A stretch of 64,000 bases of DNA from Sulfurospirillum_A sp029027265 (lineage in GTDB: Bacteria; Campylobacterota; Campylobacteria; Campylobacterales; Sulfurospirillaceae): contig CP093061.1 in assembly GCA_029027265.1 (NCBI GenBank), forward strand, positions 1,054,001-1,118,000, given 5' to 3'. Positions 18,173 through 27,952 of this stretch are shown here, piece after piece (positions within the stretch are counted from its first letter, which is position 1; each line of letters begins with the position of its first letter). The notes under the pieces were generated by a model. It did not search any database. It was not told where the DNA came from and saw only the letters and a list, made by a program, of their open reading frames with translations. A program made the translations under genes and the position numbers.

Positions 18173-18441
18173 AATACTCGGTATTTAGGACTACATCTTT
18201 TAAAAAAGCTTTTAAAAAGCTTACTTCTAAAAATCAAAATGCTATATTGGTCGTTATAGAAAAGTTAGCCAATGGACAAATTTTGGAAGCAAAATATAAA
18301 GACCATTTACTTTCAAGTAATTTTAAAGGCTGTAGAGAGTGCCATATAAAACCTGATTTGCTTTTAATCTATAGAATAAAAGATGAGATAATGGAACTTG
18401 CATTGGTTGAGACAGGGAGTCATTCCTCTTTATTTGGCTAG
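18169..18441 (+). CDS. YafQ-family mRNA interferase toxin
   Basis: Ninety residues beginning with YSVFRTTSFKKAFKKL. It keeps the YafQ signature residues: KDHLLSSNFKGCRECHIKPDLLLIY holds the two catalytic histidines and the Asp, and the C-terminus ETGSHSSLF has the family's terminal His and Phe. YafQ cleaves mRNA on the ribosome. It starts at TTG within the antitoxin stop (TTGA), so translation is coupled. It lies directly before the NACHT defence-like gene. Confidence 0.85.
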   Translation: MKYSVFRTTSFKKAFKKLTSKNQNAILVVIEKLANGQILEAKYKDHLLSSNFKGCRECHIKPDLLLIYRIKDEIMELALVETGSHSSLFG

Positions 18442-18720
18442 TTAATGGTTAATTAAATATCTTCGTATAATTAAAAACGATAAACTAGCTACAATAAAAA
18501 AAGAACAATGTATTGGTAAGTATCCAAAGTGGTAAGTTTTCTGAAGGAACTTCGTAAACAGAAGGTATAGTGTTAATAATTAAAATAGTGAACGTGGATG
18601 AAAATTAACATGTGCTAGCAAGAAAAGGATACTTCTTTAAATTGTTCTCCAATGTTATAAAATCCTTAGTAAAAATATTATATAATATTTCTCTATCAAT
18701 ACCATATAATAAGGGCAAGC

Positions 18721-21153
18721 ATGAATAAAAATATTATACTAAGTGAGTCTCAAAAAAAAACGATTCTTAAAGACTTTAAAGAATTAGATATGCATAAAGA
18801 ATTGAAAATTTTATTCGAAAAAATGTACCCTAAAGATGCTTCGATTTATATAACTCATGGTGCAAATGAAATGGGCAGGGATTTAATTATATCGTTAAAA
18901 GACCCTACCGGAATTGAAAATATTGCCGTAGTGGTGAAAATGGATAAGATTTCTGGTTCTGCATCAGAAAAAGTTCTTTTTGAAATAACTACTCAAATTA
19001 ACCAATGCTTCGAAGTCCCAAAAGCCGTTCAAGACCAATTACAACCTCTTCATACAGATAGAGTATTTGTTTGTATATTCGGAGAAATATCAAATAAAGC
19101 GGAGGATAATTTAAATGCTACTCTTAGACACCATAGTGGTAAAATAAAATATTTTGATATAGAAAAGCTACTTGAATTTTTCACTAAATATTATCCAAAT
19201 ATATTTTTAGGTGCTTCTTCTTTGGAGGCACTTCACTATAAATTTGAAGAGCTTGAATGTAAATTATTAACAAAAAATAAATTTTTAAAAACTTCTTTTA
19301 TTGAACCAAATCTAAGAATGTTTAATAAATCAAAAAATGAACTTTTAGCTATATCAAAAAATAATGATGCAAAAAAAATTGGTAAAACAATTGGTGATAA
19401 TATTTTTGGTGAAAAAGAAACAATACAGTCAATAGCAAAAAAGCTTTTATCTAGACCACATAAAATGCTTATTGAAGGTGAAGCTGGTTCCGGCAAAACT
19501 GTTTTTGTATTAAAACTAACAATGCATATTATTGAAGAGACGATTCATCTTGTTAACGTTTCTAAAAAAGATGAATTAGATAATATTAAATCTCCTATAG
19601 TTATAAAAGCAAGCAAGCTAAATAATTGTAAATCCTTAATAAATGTTATTGATAATTATTACAGAGAAAGCACAATGAACCTAACTCCTAGCCTTTTAAT
19701 AATAGATGGTATGGATGAAGTAAATAATGAAACCAAAGATAAAATAATAGTAGAATCAGAAAACTTTGTATTAGAAAAAAATATTAGCCTCGTTATTACA
19801 AGTCGTAAAAGTGCTGAAGTTAAAAAGAAACTACAAAAGTATGAGAGTTATGAACTTTTGCCATTTGAAACGTCTCAAGCAATACACTATATTAAAAAAA
19901 TACTGCACCACAATCAAACATTAATAGGTGCATTAATAAAAGGCTTGGAGCAACTTAAACACCAAATTCCATTATACCCCTTGTCACTTTCTTTATTGAT
20001 AGAAATTGCAGAAAGTCAACATGAAGTACCTGCCTCAATAAGTGAACTTTACAAAAGATATATAGAAATTGCATTGAGCCAATATAGTGAAGGAGAACAA
20101 ATAAGCGTTTTATTTGAACCAAGAATAAAAATGACTTTTTTTGAAGAGATGGCATATACTTTATTCTATAAAAATAATATTTCATTAATAAAAAGAAATG
20201 TATTTAATAAGTTTATTGATGAGTATATTGATAATTTTCCAATGATTAGTGAAAAAGAATTATTTTTAAGTGATATTGAGAGGACTTCATTAATTAAAAT
20301 TGGAGAAAATAATGTTGAATTTTTACATAAATCATTTTTAGACTATTTTATTGCAAGTTATTTTAAAAATAGACAAACAGATTTATACGAGACAGATGAA
20401 TTTAAAAATATTTATGCCTTATATCATACTTCGCTTTGGGAAGATGTTACATATTTTTATTTTGGGCAGAAAACAAGAATAAATAAAAATGAGATTAATA
20501 AAATTCTAGACTGTACTCCAGAAGAACACAGTGATCTTTTAAAATACATGGGGCAATTTATGATAGGTAAGTTGTTACAATTTGCTTGGTTAAGTGACTC
20601 TAGTGATAAAAAATATGCAATAGAAAAGAGTATAGCTAATATATTAGAAATGAGACAAGAGATGTCAAAATTTGCGGAAGAAGAAATAGGTATTTCTATG
20701 CCTAAAATATTAGGTGATATTCAAATGTTGCATTGCATGGATGAATCTTATTCTAGCAAATTTTTATCAGAAGAAATAAAAAAAATTATTGATGAATCTT
20801 TTAATGAAAAAATAAGCGAAAAGCCTAATCTTTTTTATTTTGCAACACTATATATGTTAGAAAATTCAATTTTAATGGGAAAAGATTATACTAATGCCTT
20901 TTTAGATAAATTTTTAGAAGTCTCTGAGTCTATGCCTCCAAATATATCCTTACCATTAGCAAATATAGTTACATTATTCATAAAAAACAACAAACTTTCA
21001 CATACTGAAGATCAGTCAAAAGCCTTAAAAAAGATAACATTAAAAATGAGAAAGAAATACAAAGAATTAACTATAGATTATTTGAGTTTTAAAAATAAAC
21101 TAGATCAATTAAGGATACAACAACTTACTGAAAGAACAAGAAAAAAACATTAA
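18721..21153 (+). CDS. Mrr-like nuclease domain-NACHT NTPase (bacterial NLR-like defence protein)
   Basis: An 810-residue single gene. Residues 40-165 look like an Mrr-type restriction endonuclease fold: HGANEMGRDLIISL with the catalytic Asp, then VVVKMDKISGS with the Lys, and ITTQINQCF. Residues 250-400 are a NACHT NTPase: Walker A GEAGSGKT (253-260) and Walker B LLIIDGMDEV (325-334) with the NACHT DGxDE pattern, then ITSRK and a winged-helix region ending in FLHKSFLDYFIASYF (about 535-550). The rest is helical and probably the sensor. Proteins of this layout are known anti-phage STAND/NLR-like proteins. The usual Q/E of the (Q/E)xK motif is Val here, so nuclease activity is uncertain. No TACATGTA copy lies inside, and toxin-antitoxin genes flank it. 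Confidence 0.75.
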   Translation: MNKNIILSESQKKTILKDFKELDMHKELKILFEKMYPKDASIYITHGANEMGRDLIISLKDPTGIENIAVVVKMDKISGSASEKVLFEITTQINQCFEVPKAVQDQLQPLHTDRVFVCIFGEISNKAEDNLNATLRHHSGKIKYFDIEKLLEFFTKYYPNIFLGASSLEALHYKFEELECKLLTKNKFLKTSFIEPNLRMFNKSKNELLAISKNNDAKKIGKTIGDNIFGEKETIQSIAKKLLSRPHKMLIEGEAGSGKTVFVLKLTMHIIEETIHLVNVSKKDELDNIKSPIVIKASKLNNCKSLINVIDNYYRESTMNLTPSLLIIDGMDEVNNETKDKIIVESENFVLEKNISLVITSRKSAEVKKKLQKYESYELLPFETSQAIHYIKKILHHNQTLIGALIKGLEQLKHQIPLYPLSLSLLIEIAESQHEVPASISELYKRYIEIALSQYSEGEQISVLFEPRIKMTFFEEMAYTLFYKNNISLIKRNVFNKFIDEYIDNFPMISEKELFLSDIERTSLIKIGENNVEFLHKSFLDYFIASYFKNRQTDLYETDEFKNIYALYHTSLWEDVTYFYFGQKTRINKNEINKILDCTPEEHSDLLKYMGQFMIGKLLQFAWLSDSSDKKYAIEKSIANILEMRQEMSKFAEEEIGISMPKILGDIQMLHCMDESYSSKFLSEEIKKIIDESFNEKISEKPNLFYFATLYMLENSILMGKDYTNAFLDKFLEVSESMPPNISLPLANIVTLFIKNNKLSHTEDQSKALKKITLKMRKKYKELTIDYLSFKNKLDQLRIQQLTERTRKKH

Positions 21154-21157
21154 AACT

Positions 21158-21207
21158 ATAGAAAGGAAGAGATTTTTATTAAAAGCTAGTTCGAGCTTCT
21201 TTTCTAT
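21158..21207 (+). terminator. Stem-loop after the NACHT gene
   Basis: ATAGAAAGGAAG at 21158-21169 pairs with CTTCTTTTCTAT at 21196-21207, with one G-T pair, five bases after the TAA. There is no strong T run after it, so it may be a transcript-stabilising hairpin rather than an efficient terminator. Confidence 0.45.
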
Positions 21208-21340
21208 AAATTCGGCTGATAGGATATTTAATTTCAAATTGAAATGTTTTTAGTAAACACAATTTTACTGTCATCGAAATTTATAATTTATAAAACTTAA
21301 TATAATGCTTACTTAATCAAATTCATAGTAGAATCATTGT

Positions 21341-22219
21341 ATGAAAATAACAGATACAAATGAAAAACTAAAACAGATAAAATGTGTTGGTCTAGTAGTT
21401 AAGCCAAATGACACAGAGTTAGTAGATCATTATAAGAAGATTAAAAATGTTCTTTTGAAATATGATGTAGAACTTATAGTAGAATCAAAAAGTGCAAAAC
21501 TGCTTGGTTGTGAGAGTGTTAGCTTTGAAATAATGTGTCAACGAAGTGATTTTCTTATTGCTTTAGGCGGAGATGGTACTCTTATTTCACTTTGTAGAAA
21601 AAGTTTTGTGTATGAAAAACCAATTTTAGGTGTTTATGCAGGAAATCTTGGGTTTTTGACTGATATTAAATTTTCAGAAATAGAAAATTTTATAGATAAA
21701 ATCTTTAATGAAGAGTACAGAATAGACACAAGAATGATGCTTGAAATCTCTTTACATGTAAAGGGTAAAGCACAAAAAATAGTAGCTTTCAATGACATAG
21801 TTTTTTCGCGCCCAAAACTTTCTGGTATGGCGACTATAGAAGCTTATATTGATGGTGAACTTGTAAACTCCTATTATGGAGATGGTTTGATAGTTTCAAC
21901 TCCAACAGGTTCTACCGCGTATAATGTTGCTGCTGGAGGTCCTGTTGTTTATCCTCTTACCAAAGCACTTATTCTTACCCCTGTTTGTCCTCACTCTTTG
22001 ACTCAACGTCCTCTTGTTTTACCTGTTAATTTTGAAGTTGAATTTAAAAGTGGAGATAGTGATGCGGTTATTATTGTAGATGGACAAGACACTTACAATA
22101 TGGGTGATTTTGAATATGTGAGTATTAAAATAGCCAATAATGGAGCAAAACTTATTCATAGAGAAGATAGAAATTATTTTAAAGTTTTAAAAGCTAAATT
22201 ACACTGGGGACTCAAATGA
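21341..22219 (+). CDS. nadK: NAD kinase
   Basis: Phosphorylates NAD to NADP using ATP. The 292-residue protein has GGDGTLISL (about 72-80) with the catalytic Asp, GNLGFLTDI (about 104-112), FNDIVFSRPKLSGMATIEAYIDG and the second signature PTGSTAYNVAAGGPVV (about 189-204). It opens a long plus-strand block and overlaps recN by 4 bp. Neither it nor recN shows a frame problem. One TACATGTA copy is inside. Confidence 0.94.
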   Translation: MKITDTNEKLKQIKCVGLVVKPNDTELVDHYKKIKNVLLKYDVELIVESKSAKLLGCESVSFEIMCQRSDFLIALGGDGTLISLCRKSFVYEKPILGVYAGNLGFLTDIKFSEIENFIDKIFNEEYRIDTRMMLEISLHVKGKAQKIVAFNDIVFSRPKLSGMATIEAYIDGELVNSYYGDGLIVSTPTGSTAYNVAAGGPVVYPLTKALILTPVCPHSLTQRPLVLPVNFEVEFKSGDSDAVIIVDGQDTYNMGDFEYVSIKIANNGAKLIHREDRNYFKVLKAKLHWGLK

Positions 22220-23742
22220 TAGAGCGTTTACGTGTTAAAAATCAGCTCTCATTTAAAGAGGTAGATGTTAGTTTTAGTAAAGGGCTAATAGCTTTTACTG
22301 GACCAAGTGGAGCTGGAAAATCTGTTTTTATGCAAGCAATACTCTCTTTGTTTGGGCAAAGTGAGGCAAATGCAAGTAGCGTTGAAGCAGTAATTACTGA
22401 CAAAATAGACTTAGAAAAGTTTGGTTTAAATAGTGACGAAATAAATATTTTCAAATATACAAAAGAGAAATCAACAAGATACTTTATAAACACGCAGAGT
22501 GTTTCTAAAAAAAGTATGTCCGAGATTTCAAATAGTTTTTTAAACTCTTTGGCTGTAAGAGATAGCGAAGAGTTTGAAAATGAAAGGCTTATAACGCTTT
22601 TAGATGCTTTGATAAAAGAGCCTTTACATGTAAAGCAAGTTGAAGAGTTTACTCGGCTGTTTTTAGAGTACAAAAAATTAAAAAGCAGACTTGAAAAAAT
22701 AGAAGAAAAAGAGAGAAAAATAGAAGAGCTTAAAGAGTTTGCTTCGTTTGAAATAACAAAAATAGATGATGTCTGTCCTAAAATAGGTGAAGATAAAGAG
22801 CTTATGCGTTTTAAACGCTCGCTTTCAAAAAAAGAGAAAATACAAGAGAGTTTAGAAAAGGCAAATACTCTTTTTGATTTTGAGAGTAATGTCAATGAGT
22901 TTCTAAACTTGATTGAGAAAGATAGTAGTTTTTTTGATGAGTCTATGAATGAGCTAAGAGCCATTATTGAAGATGAGAGAGATAGACTAAACACTCTTGA
23001 AGAACAAGACGTAGAAGCTCTTTTAGAAAGAATTGAAAAGATATCAACTTTAAAAAGTAGATATGGTTCTATTGAAGAGATTTTAGAGTACCGTGATAAA
23101 AAGAAAAAAGAGTTAGAAGAGTATGAAAATATTAGTTTTGAAAAGGCAAAACTTGTCTCTACATGTAAAGAAAAACTTGATGTTTTAAAATTAAAATCAC
23201 AACTGCTTTCACAAAGAAGAGTAGAGTCACTAAAAGCTCTTAACCAAAAAATAGATGGTTATTTAAAAATGCTTTATATGCCACAAGTAAACATAGTTAT
23301 GAGTGAAATAGAACTCTATGAAAAAGGCTTTGACTCTTTACATGTAGAGCTAGGTCGAGTCAATATAAAAAAGATAAGTTCAGGAGAATATAACAGACTT
23401 CGTTTAGCTTTTATAGCAACTACTAGTGAGTATCTTTTAGATGTTGGTGGTATTCTTATTCTCGATGAAATAGATGCAAATTTGAGTGGAAAAGAGTCTA
23501 TGAGTGTAGCAAAAGTGCTAAAAATACTCTCTAAAAAATATCAAATATTTGCAATTTCTCATCAACCACAACTGTCTTCACAAGCAGACTCTCATTACTT
23601 GGTTACAAAAGACGCAAATGGCAGTAAAATAGAGTTATTAAACGAAGAACAACGTATAGTTGAACTTGCTCGTATGGTAAGTGGAGAAGATGTAAGTAGT
23701 GAAGCAACTCTGTTTGCCCAAAAACTTTTAAATGTGATATAA
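22216..23742 (+). CDS. recN: DNA repair ATPase RecN
   Basis: An SMC-like protein that acts on double-strand breaks. It has an N-terminal LRVKNQLSFKEV strand, Walker A GPSGAGKS (29-36), a coiled-coil centre (about 150-345), and C-terminal ISSGEYNRLRLAF (ABC signature) followed by the Walker B GILILDEIDANLSG. Its 508 residues are a little shorter than the roughly 550 usual elsewhere, as in other Campylobacterota. ATG overlaps the nadK stop. It holds three TACATGTA copies. Confidence 0.9.
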   Translation: MIERLRVKNQLSFKEVDVSFSKGLIAFTGPSGAGKSVFMQAILSLFGQSEANASSVEAVITDKIDLEKFGLNSDEINIFKYTKEKSTRYFINTQSVSKKSMSEISNSFLNSLAVRDSEEFENERLITLLDALIKEPLHVKQVEEFTRLFLEYKKLKSRLEKIEEKERKIEELKEFASFEITKIDDVCPKIGEDKELMRFKRSLSKKEKIQESLEKANTLFDFESNVNEFLNLIEKDSSFFDESMNELRAIIEDERDRLNTLEEQDVEALLERIEKISTLKSRYGSIEEILEYRDKKKKELEEYENISFEKAKLVSTCKEKLDVLKLKSQLLSQRRVESLKALNQKIDGYLKMLYMPQVNIVMSEIELYEKGFDSLHVELGRVNIKKISSGEYNRLRLAFIATTSEYLLDVGGILILDEIDANLSGKESMSVAKVLKILSKKYQIFAISHQPQLSSQADSHYLVTKDANGSKIELLNEEQRIVELARMVSGEDVSSEATLFAQKLLNVI

Positions 23743-23764
23743 TTTCTGTATTAGGAGATTAATT

Positions 23765-25858
23765 TTGAAACAGTCTATAACGAAGAAAATATTTTCAAAA
23801 ATACTTTTTATTATATTTCCACTGCTTATAATTGTTGGTTTTGGATGGTTATATAATTTAAAAATGGACACACAAAATGATATAGAAGAGTTTAAACTAA
23901 ATTATCTGAATGAACAAAAAAGAATTATAAAAGATCATGTGGATGTAGCTGTAAGTTATATAAATACCATAAAAAAACTTAGGTATATAAGTGTTAAAAA
24001 CAATATCAAAGAGAGCGTAACTCAAGCTTATGTTTTTATATAAAATCATTATGAAAAATACAAAAATAGCATGACAGAAGAAGAACTTAAAGATGTAATT
24101 ACAAATGCTTTAAGAAAGATAAAATTTTTAAATGGAAGAGGATATTACTTTATATCAGATATGCAAGGTGTTTTTGTAATGCATGGAAAGATGAAAAGTG
24201 TAGAGAAAAAAAATAACGTAAGCCTAAAGCTAAAAGGTGTAAAAGAAGTTCATAATAAAATATTAAATCTTCTTTCAAAAAAAGATGAAGGTTTTGTAGA
24301 GTATAATTGGGTAAAGTCTGGAGATTTCAATGGCAAGGTATCTAAAAAAATTGCTTATATAATGTATTTTGAACCATATGATTGGTACATTGGTGGTGGA
24401 GATTATGCTGAAGATATAGAAAATGTTCTTAAAGAAGATTTATTAAAAATAATTGGAAATATTAAATTTGGAAAAGATGGTTACATTTTTATTCATAACT
24501 ATGAAGGTACAAATCTTTTACATGTAGATAAAAAAGTTGTAAAGAAAAATGTAAATAATTTAAAAGATGAAAATGGAGTATATTTTGTTAAAGAGCTTAC
24601 AAAAGTAGCCAAAGAAAATATAGATGGAGGATATGTGGAGTATATAGCACATTTTAGACCAAAAACAGGGAAACCTGCTTTAAAAATAGCTTTTGTTAAA
24701 TCCATAAATGAATGGCAATGGGTGATTGGGAGTGGAGTTTACAAAGAATCAATTAGTAAAATTCTATTAGAAAAAGAGACTAGATTAAATAGAGAACTTA
24801 TATATATAACTTCTTTTTTAATTCTTGTTTTTCTATTTATGGGACTGTATGTCTTTTTTGTAGCTAAAAAATTTAGAAAAGATATAGATAAAAGTTTCTA
24901 TAAATTTAAAAACTTTTTTGCAAAAGCAGCAGAAGAGAATATTACTTTAGATGTAAAAAAGATGGAGTTTTTAGAGTTTGAGATATTGGCTGTACATACA
25001 AACGAGTTAGTGAGTAAAATTAAAGATTTAAATCAAAACTTAGAAGATAAAGTTCAAAAAAGAACAAAAGAATTAAACAAAACAAGTAAAAAACTACAAA
25101 ATACTCAAACAATGATGATGGAAAATGAAAAGATGGCTGCTCTTGGAGAGTTGGTTGCTGGTGTTTCTCATGAGATTAATACTTCTGTAAGCTTAAGCTT
25201 AACAGGAATTACTCATTTTTCTAATATAAGTAAAAATCTAAAAAAACTTTATGATAGTGATAATCTAAGCAAAGAAGAATTTGAAGATTTCATAACTACT
25301 TCAAATGAATTAGCAGATACTATTACCATAAATTTAAAACGTGCAGCAGATATCATAAGAAGCTTCAAAACTGTAGCAGTAGATCAAACAAGTAATCAGA
25401 TGAGAAAGTTTAACCTAAGAGAGTATATAGATGAGACACTTTTAAGCTTGAGAAATAAAACAAAAAGAATGGATATAGATTTTATTGTAGATTGTGATAG
25501 GCTGATAGTCATTAATAGCAACCCTGGGGCAATATCACAAATAATAACCAATTTAATAATGAACTCTATGATACATGGTTTTGAAGATAGCAAAAAAGGT
25601 AAAGTCAAAATAACAGTAAAAGTTGAAAATTCTTCTTTACATATAGAGTATAGTGACAATGGTAAAGGTATATATAAAGAAAATTTACCTAAAATATTTA
25701 AGCCTTTTTATACAATAAAAAAATCAAAAGGTGGTAGTGGGCTTGGTCTGAATATAATTCAAAAGATTGTAGTTGATGATCTAAGTGGGACTATTAGTTG
25801 TAAAAACACTGAAGCAAATGGTGTTACATTTTATATAACTTTCCCCATAGAAAGGTAA
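23765..25858 (+). pseudogene. Cache-domain sensor histidine kinase with an in-frame stop
   Basis: A membrane kinase of about 697 codons read through one TAA at 24041-24043; frame and spacing are otherwise intact (AYVFI, stop, NHYEKYKNSMTEEEL). It has a transmembrane helix at about 13-30, two Cache ligand-sensing modules (GRGYYFISDMQGVFVMHG and KDGYIFIHNYEGTNLLH), a second helix (LIYITSFLILVFLFMGLYVFF), a coiled coil, the H box GVSHEINTSVS with the phospho-His, and ATP-lid motifs DNGKGI and GGSGLGL. The start is a TTG after TAGGAG. A REC-REC-GGDEF gene follows after 2 bp and is surely its partner. A kinase lacking its sensor could start at ATG 24071, but it would lack the first membrane anchor. 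Confidence 0.8.
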
Positions 25859-25860
25859 CC

Positions 25861-27108
25861 ATGGAAAAAATATTAATTGTAGAAGATAATAAGGCGTTGT
25901 CAAAACTTATTGCCAAAAAAATATCGCAAAATATAGATTTTGAAGTAGATGTTGCACACTCTTTAAAAGAGGCAGAAATTTTATTGGGAAAAAATAGTTA
26001 TTTTATAGCTCTTTTGGATTTAAACCTTCCAGATGCACCAAATGGCGAAGTAGTTGATTATATGATTACAAAAAAAATACCTTCAATTGTTTTAACAGCA
26101 AATGTTGATAAACAAACAAGAGATGAAATACTCAAAAAAGATGTTATTGATTATGTATATAAAGGCAATATGGACGACATAAATTATATTTTTCAACTCA
26201 TAGAAAGACTTTCAAAAAACAGAGACTACAAAGTTATGATTGTTGATGACTCCATTGTAATGAGAGGTGAGATAAAAAAGATGCTAAAGCTTCAAATGTA
26301 TAAAGTTTTAAGTGCGGCACATGGAGAAGAAGCTCTTGTTTATATAAAAGATAATCCTGATATAAAATTGGTTTTGACTGATTATAATATGCCTGTAATT
26401 GATGGTTTTGAGCTAACTAAAACACTTCGTGAAGAGTATTCAAAAATGCAGATGAGTATTATTGGAATTACTGCAAATAGTGATGAGATGATATCTTCAA
26501 AGTTTTTAAAAATAGGAGCAAATGATTTTATAAATAAACCTTTTACTAAAGAAGAGTTAGTTTGTAGAGTTAATAATGCTATTGAATCTTTGGAGTATAT
26601 TGCAACCATAAGCGACATGGCAAATATAGACTTTTTAACAGGTGCAAGAAACAGAAAAAGTTTTTTTAGAGAGCTAAACCAATACATGGAAGAGTGTAAA
26701 AACAATGGAGAAGAGTTTGCAGTAGCAATGATAGACATAGATGAGTTTAAAATCATTAATGATACTTACGGTCACGATGTAGGTGATGTTGCCATTAAAG
26801 AGTTAGTTAGGCTTATTACGGAGAGTATTAAGGGTTCTGATGAAGTTGCTAGATTTGGAGGGGAAGAGTTTTGTGTTCTCCTCAAAAATGTTAATAAAAG
26901 TAGGGCAGTTGAAATATTTGTACGCCTACGATTAAAAATAGCAAAAAATATAATTAGTATTCGTAATAATAAAGTAAAATACACAGTTTCTACTGGTATT
27001 ACATTTAGTTGTGACGAAGGTGTAGAAGAGATGTTAAATCAAGCAGATATGGCTCTATATAATGCAAAGAATAGTGGACGAAATAGAGTAGAATTAGCAG
27101 AAGATTAG
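25861..27108 (+). CDS. Response regulator REC-REC-GGDEF diguanylate cyclase
   Basis: 415 residues. REC1 (about 3-120) has the acceptor Asp in ALLDLNLPD. REC2 (about 124-240) has MIVDDS and the acceptor in LVLTDYNMP. The GGDEF domain (about 250-412) has DFLTGARNRKSF and the active-site loop FGGEEF, so it should make cyclic-di-GMP. An RxxD inhibitory site is not evident just before the loop. It starts 2 bp after the Cache kinase and probably receives phosphate from it. Confidence 0.9.
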   Translation: MEKILIVEDNKALSKLIAKKISQNIDFEVDVAHSLKEAEILLGKNSYFIALLDLNLPDAPNGEVVDYMITKKIPSIVLTANVDKQTRDEILKKDVIDYVYKGNMDDINYIFQLIERLSKNRDYKVMIVDDSIVMRGEIKKMLKLQMYKVLSAAHGEEALVYIKDNPDIKLVLTDYNMPVIDGFELTKTLREEYSKMQMSIIGITANSDEMISSKFLKIGANDFINKPFTKEELVCRVNNAIESLEYIATISDMANIDFLTGARNRKSFFRELNQYMEECKNNGEEFAVAMIDIDEFKIINDTYGHDVGDVAIKELVRLITESIKGSDEVARFGGEEFCVLLKNVNKSRAVEIFVRLRLKIAKNIISIRNNKVKYTVSTGITFSCDEGVEEMLNQADMALYNAKNSGRNRVELAED

Positions 27109-27116
27109 GAAAAAAA

Positions 27117-27899
27117 TTGATAATAGACACACATGCTCATCTTGATGATGAGAGATATAATGAAGATTTAGATAAGGTTTTAGCAAACGCTAAAGCAAAT
27201 GGAGTTGAGGGAGTTTTAATTCCTGGAGCAGATATAGACGACTTAGAAAAAGCACGTGAAATAGCACATAATAATGAAAATATATACTTTGCAGCAGGAG
27301 TTCATCCTTATCATCATGAGCAGTATGATGAAAAAATATTAAGAGAGTTCTTAAAAGATGAAAAGTGCATAGCTGTTGGAGAATGTGGTTTGGATTACTA
27401 TAGACTTCCTGATGATGAAAATGAGAAAAAAGCAGAAAAATTAGCACAGCAAGAGGTTTTTAAAGCCCATATTGAGTTGGCAAAAAGTGTAAAAAAACCA
27501 CTCATTGTACATATCCGAGATGCAAATGATGATAGTAAAAGAGTTTTATTAGAAAATAGTGCAAAAGAAGTAGGAGGAGTTTTACACTGTTATAATGCTA
27601 GTGAGCATCTTCTGTCTTTAGCGGATGATGGTTTTTATTTTGGAATTGGTGGTGTTTTAACATTTAAAAATGCTAAAAATTTAGTAGAAGTACTTCCTAA
27701 AATTCCACTTGATAAATTAGTAGCTGAAACAGATGCCCCATATCTTACACCACATCCTTACAGAGGTAAAAGAAATGAGCCAGCATATACAAAACATGTT
27801 GTAGAAAAAATTGCTAACTTACTGCAATATGAAGTAAAAGAGATAGAAGAATTAACTACAAATAACGCAAAAAGGCTCTTTAAAGCATTCGCAAAGTGA
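27117..27899 (+). CDS. tatD: TatD-family metal-dependent DNase
   Basis: A 260-residue TIM-barrel hydrolase. Metal ligands appear in the expected order: DTHAHLDD (4-11), GECGLDYYR (about 91-99), HIRDAN (about 136-141), LHCYN (about 158-162) and ETDAPYLTPHPYRGKRNEP (about 204-222). It begins at TTG behind a purine-rich stretch (AGGAAAAAA). It lies 8 bp after the GGDEF gene and may be co-transcribed. Confidence 0.93.
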   Translation: MIIDTHAHLDDERYNEDLDKVLANAKANGVEGVLIPGADIDDLEKAREIAHNNENIYFAAGVHPYHHEQYDEKILREFLKDEKCIAVGECGLDYYRLPDDENEKKAEKLAQQEVFKAHIELAKSVKKPLIVHIRDANDDSKRVLLENSAKEVGGVLHCYNASEHLLSLADDGFYFGIGGVLTFKNAKNLVEVLPKIPLDKLVAETDAPYLTPHPYRGKRNEPAYTKHVVEKIANLLQYEVKEIEELTTNNAKRLFKAFAK

Positions 27900-27952
27900 A
27901 AATTGGGTATTATTATTGTTTTATGAGTAATTATAATGCTTAAGGGAGTTAG

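Noticed and set aside
22242..22994. 250-residue minus-strand ORF opposite recN
   Set aside because: Ser/Leu/Phe-rich shadow of the recN coding frame, without its own start signals.
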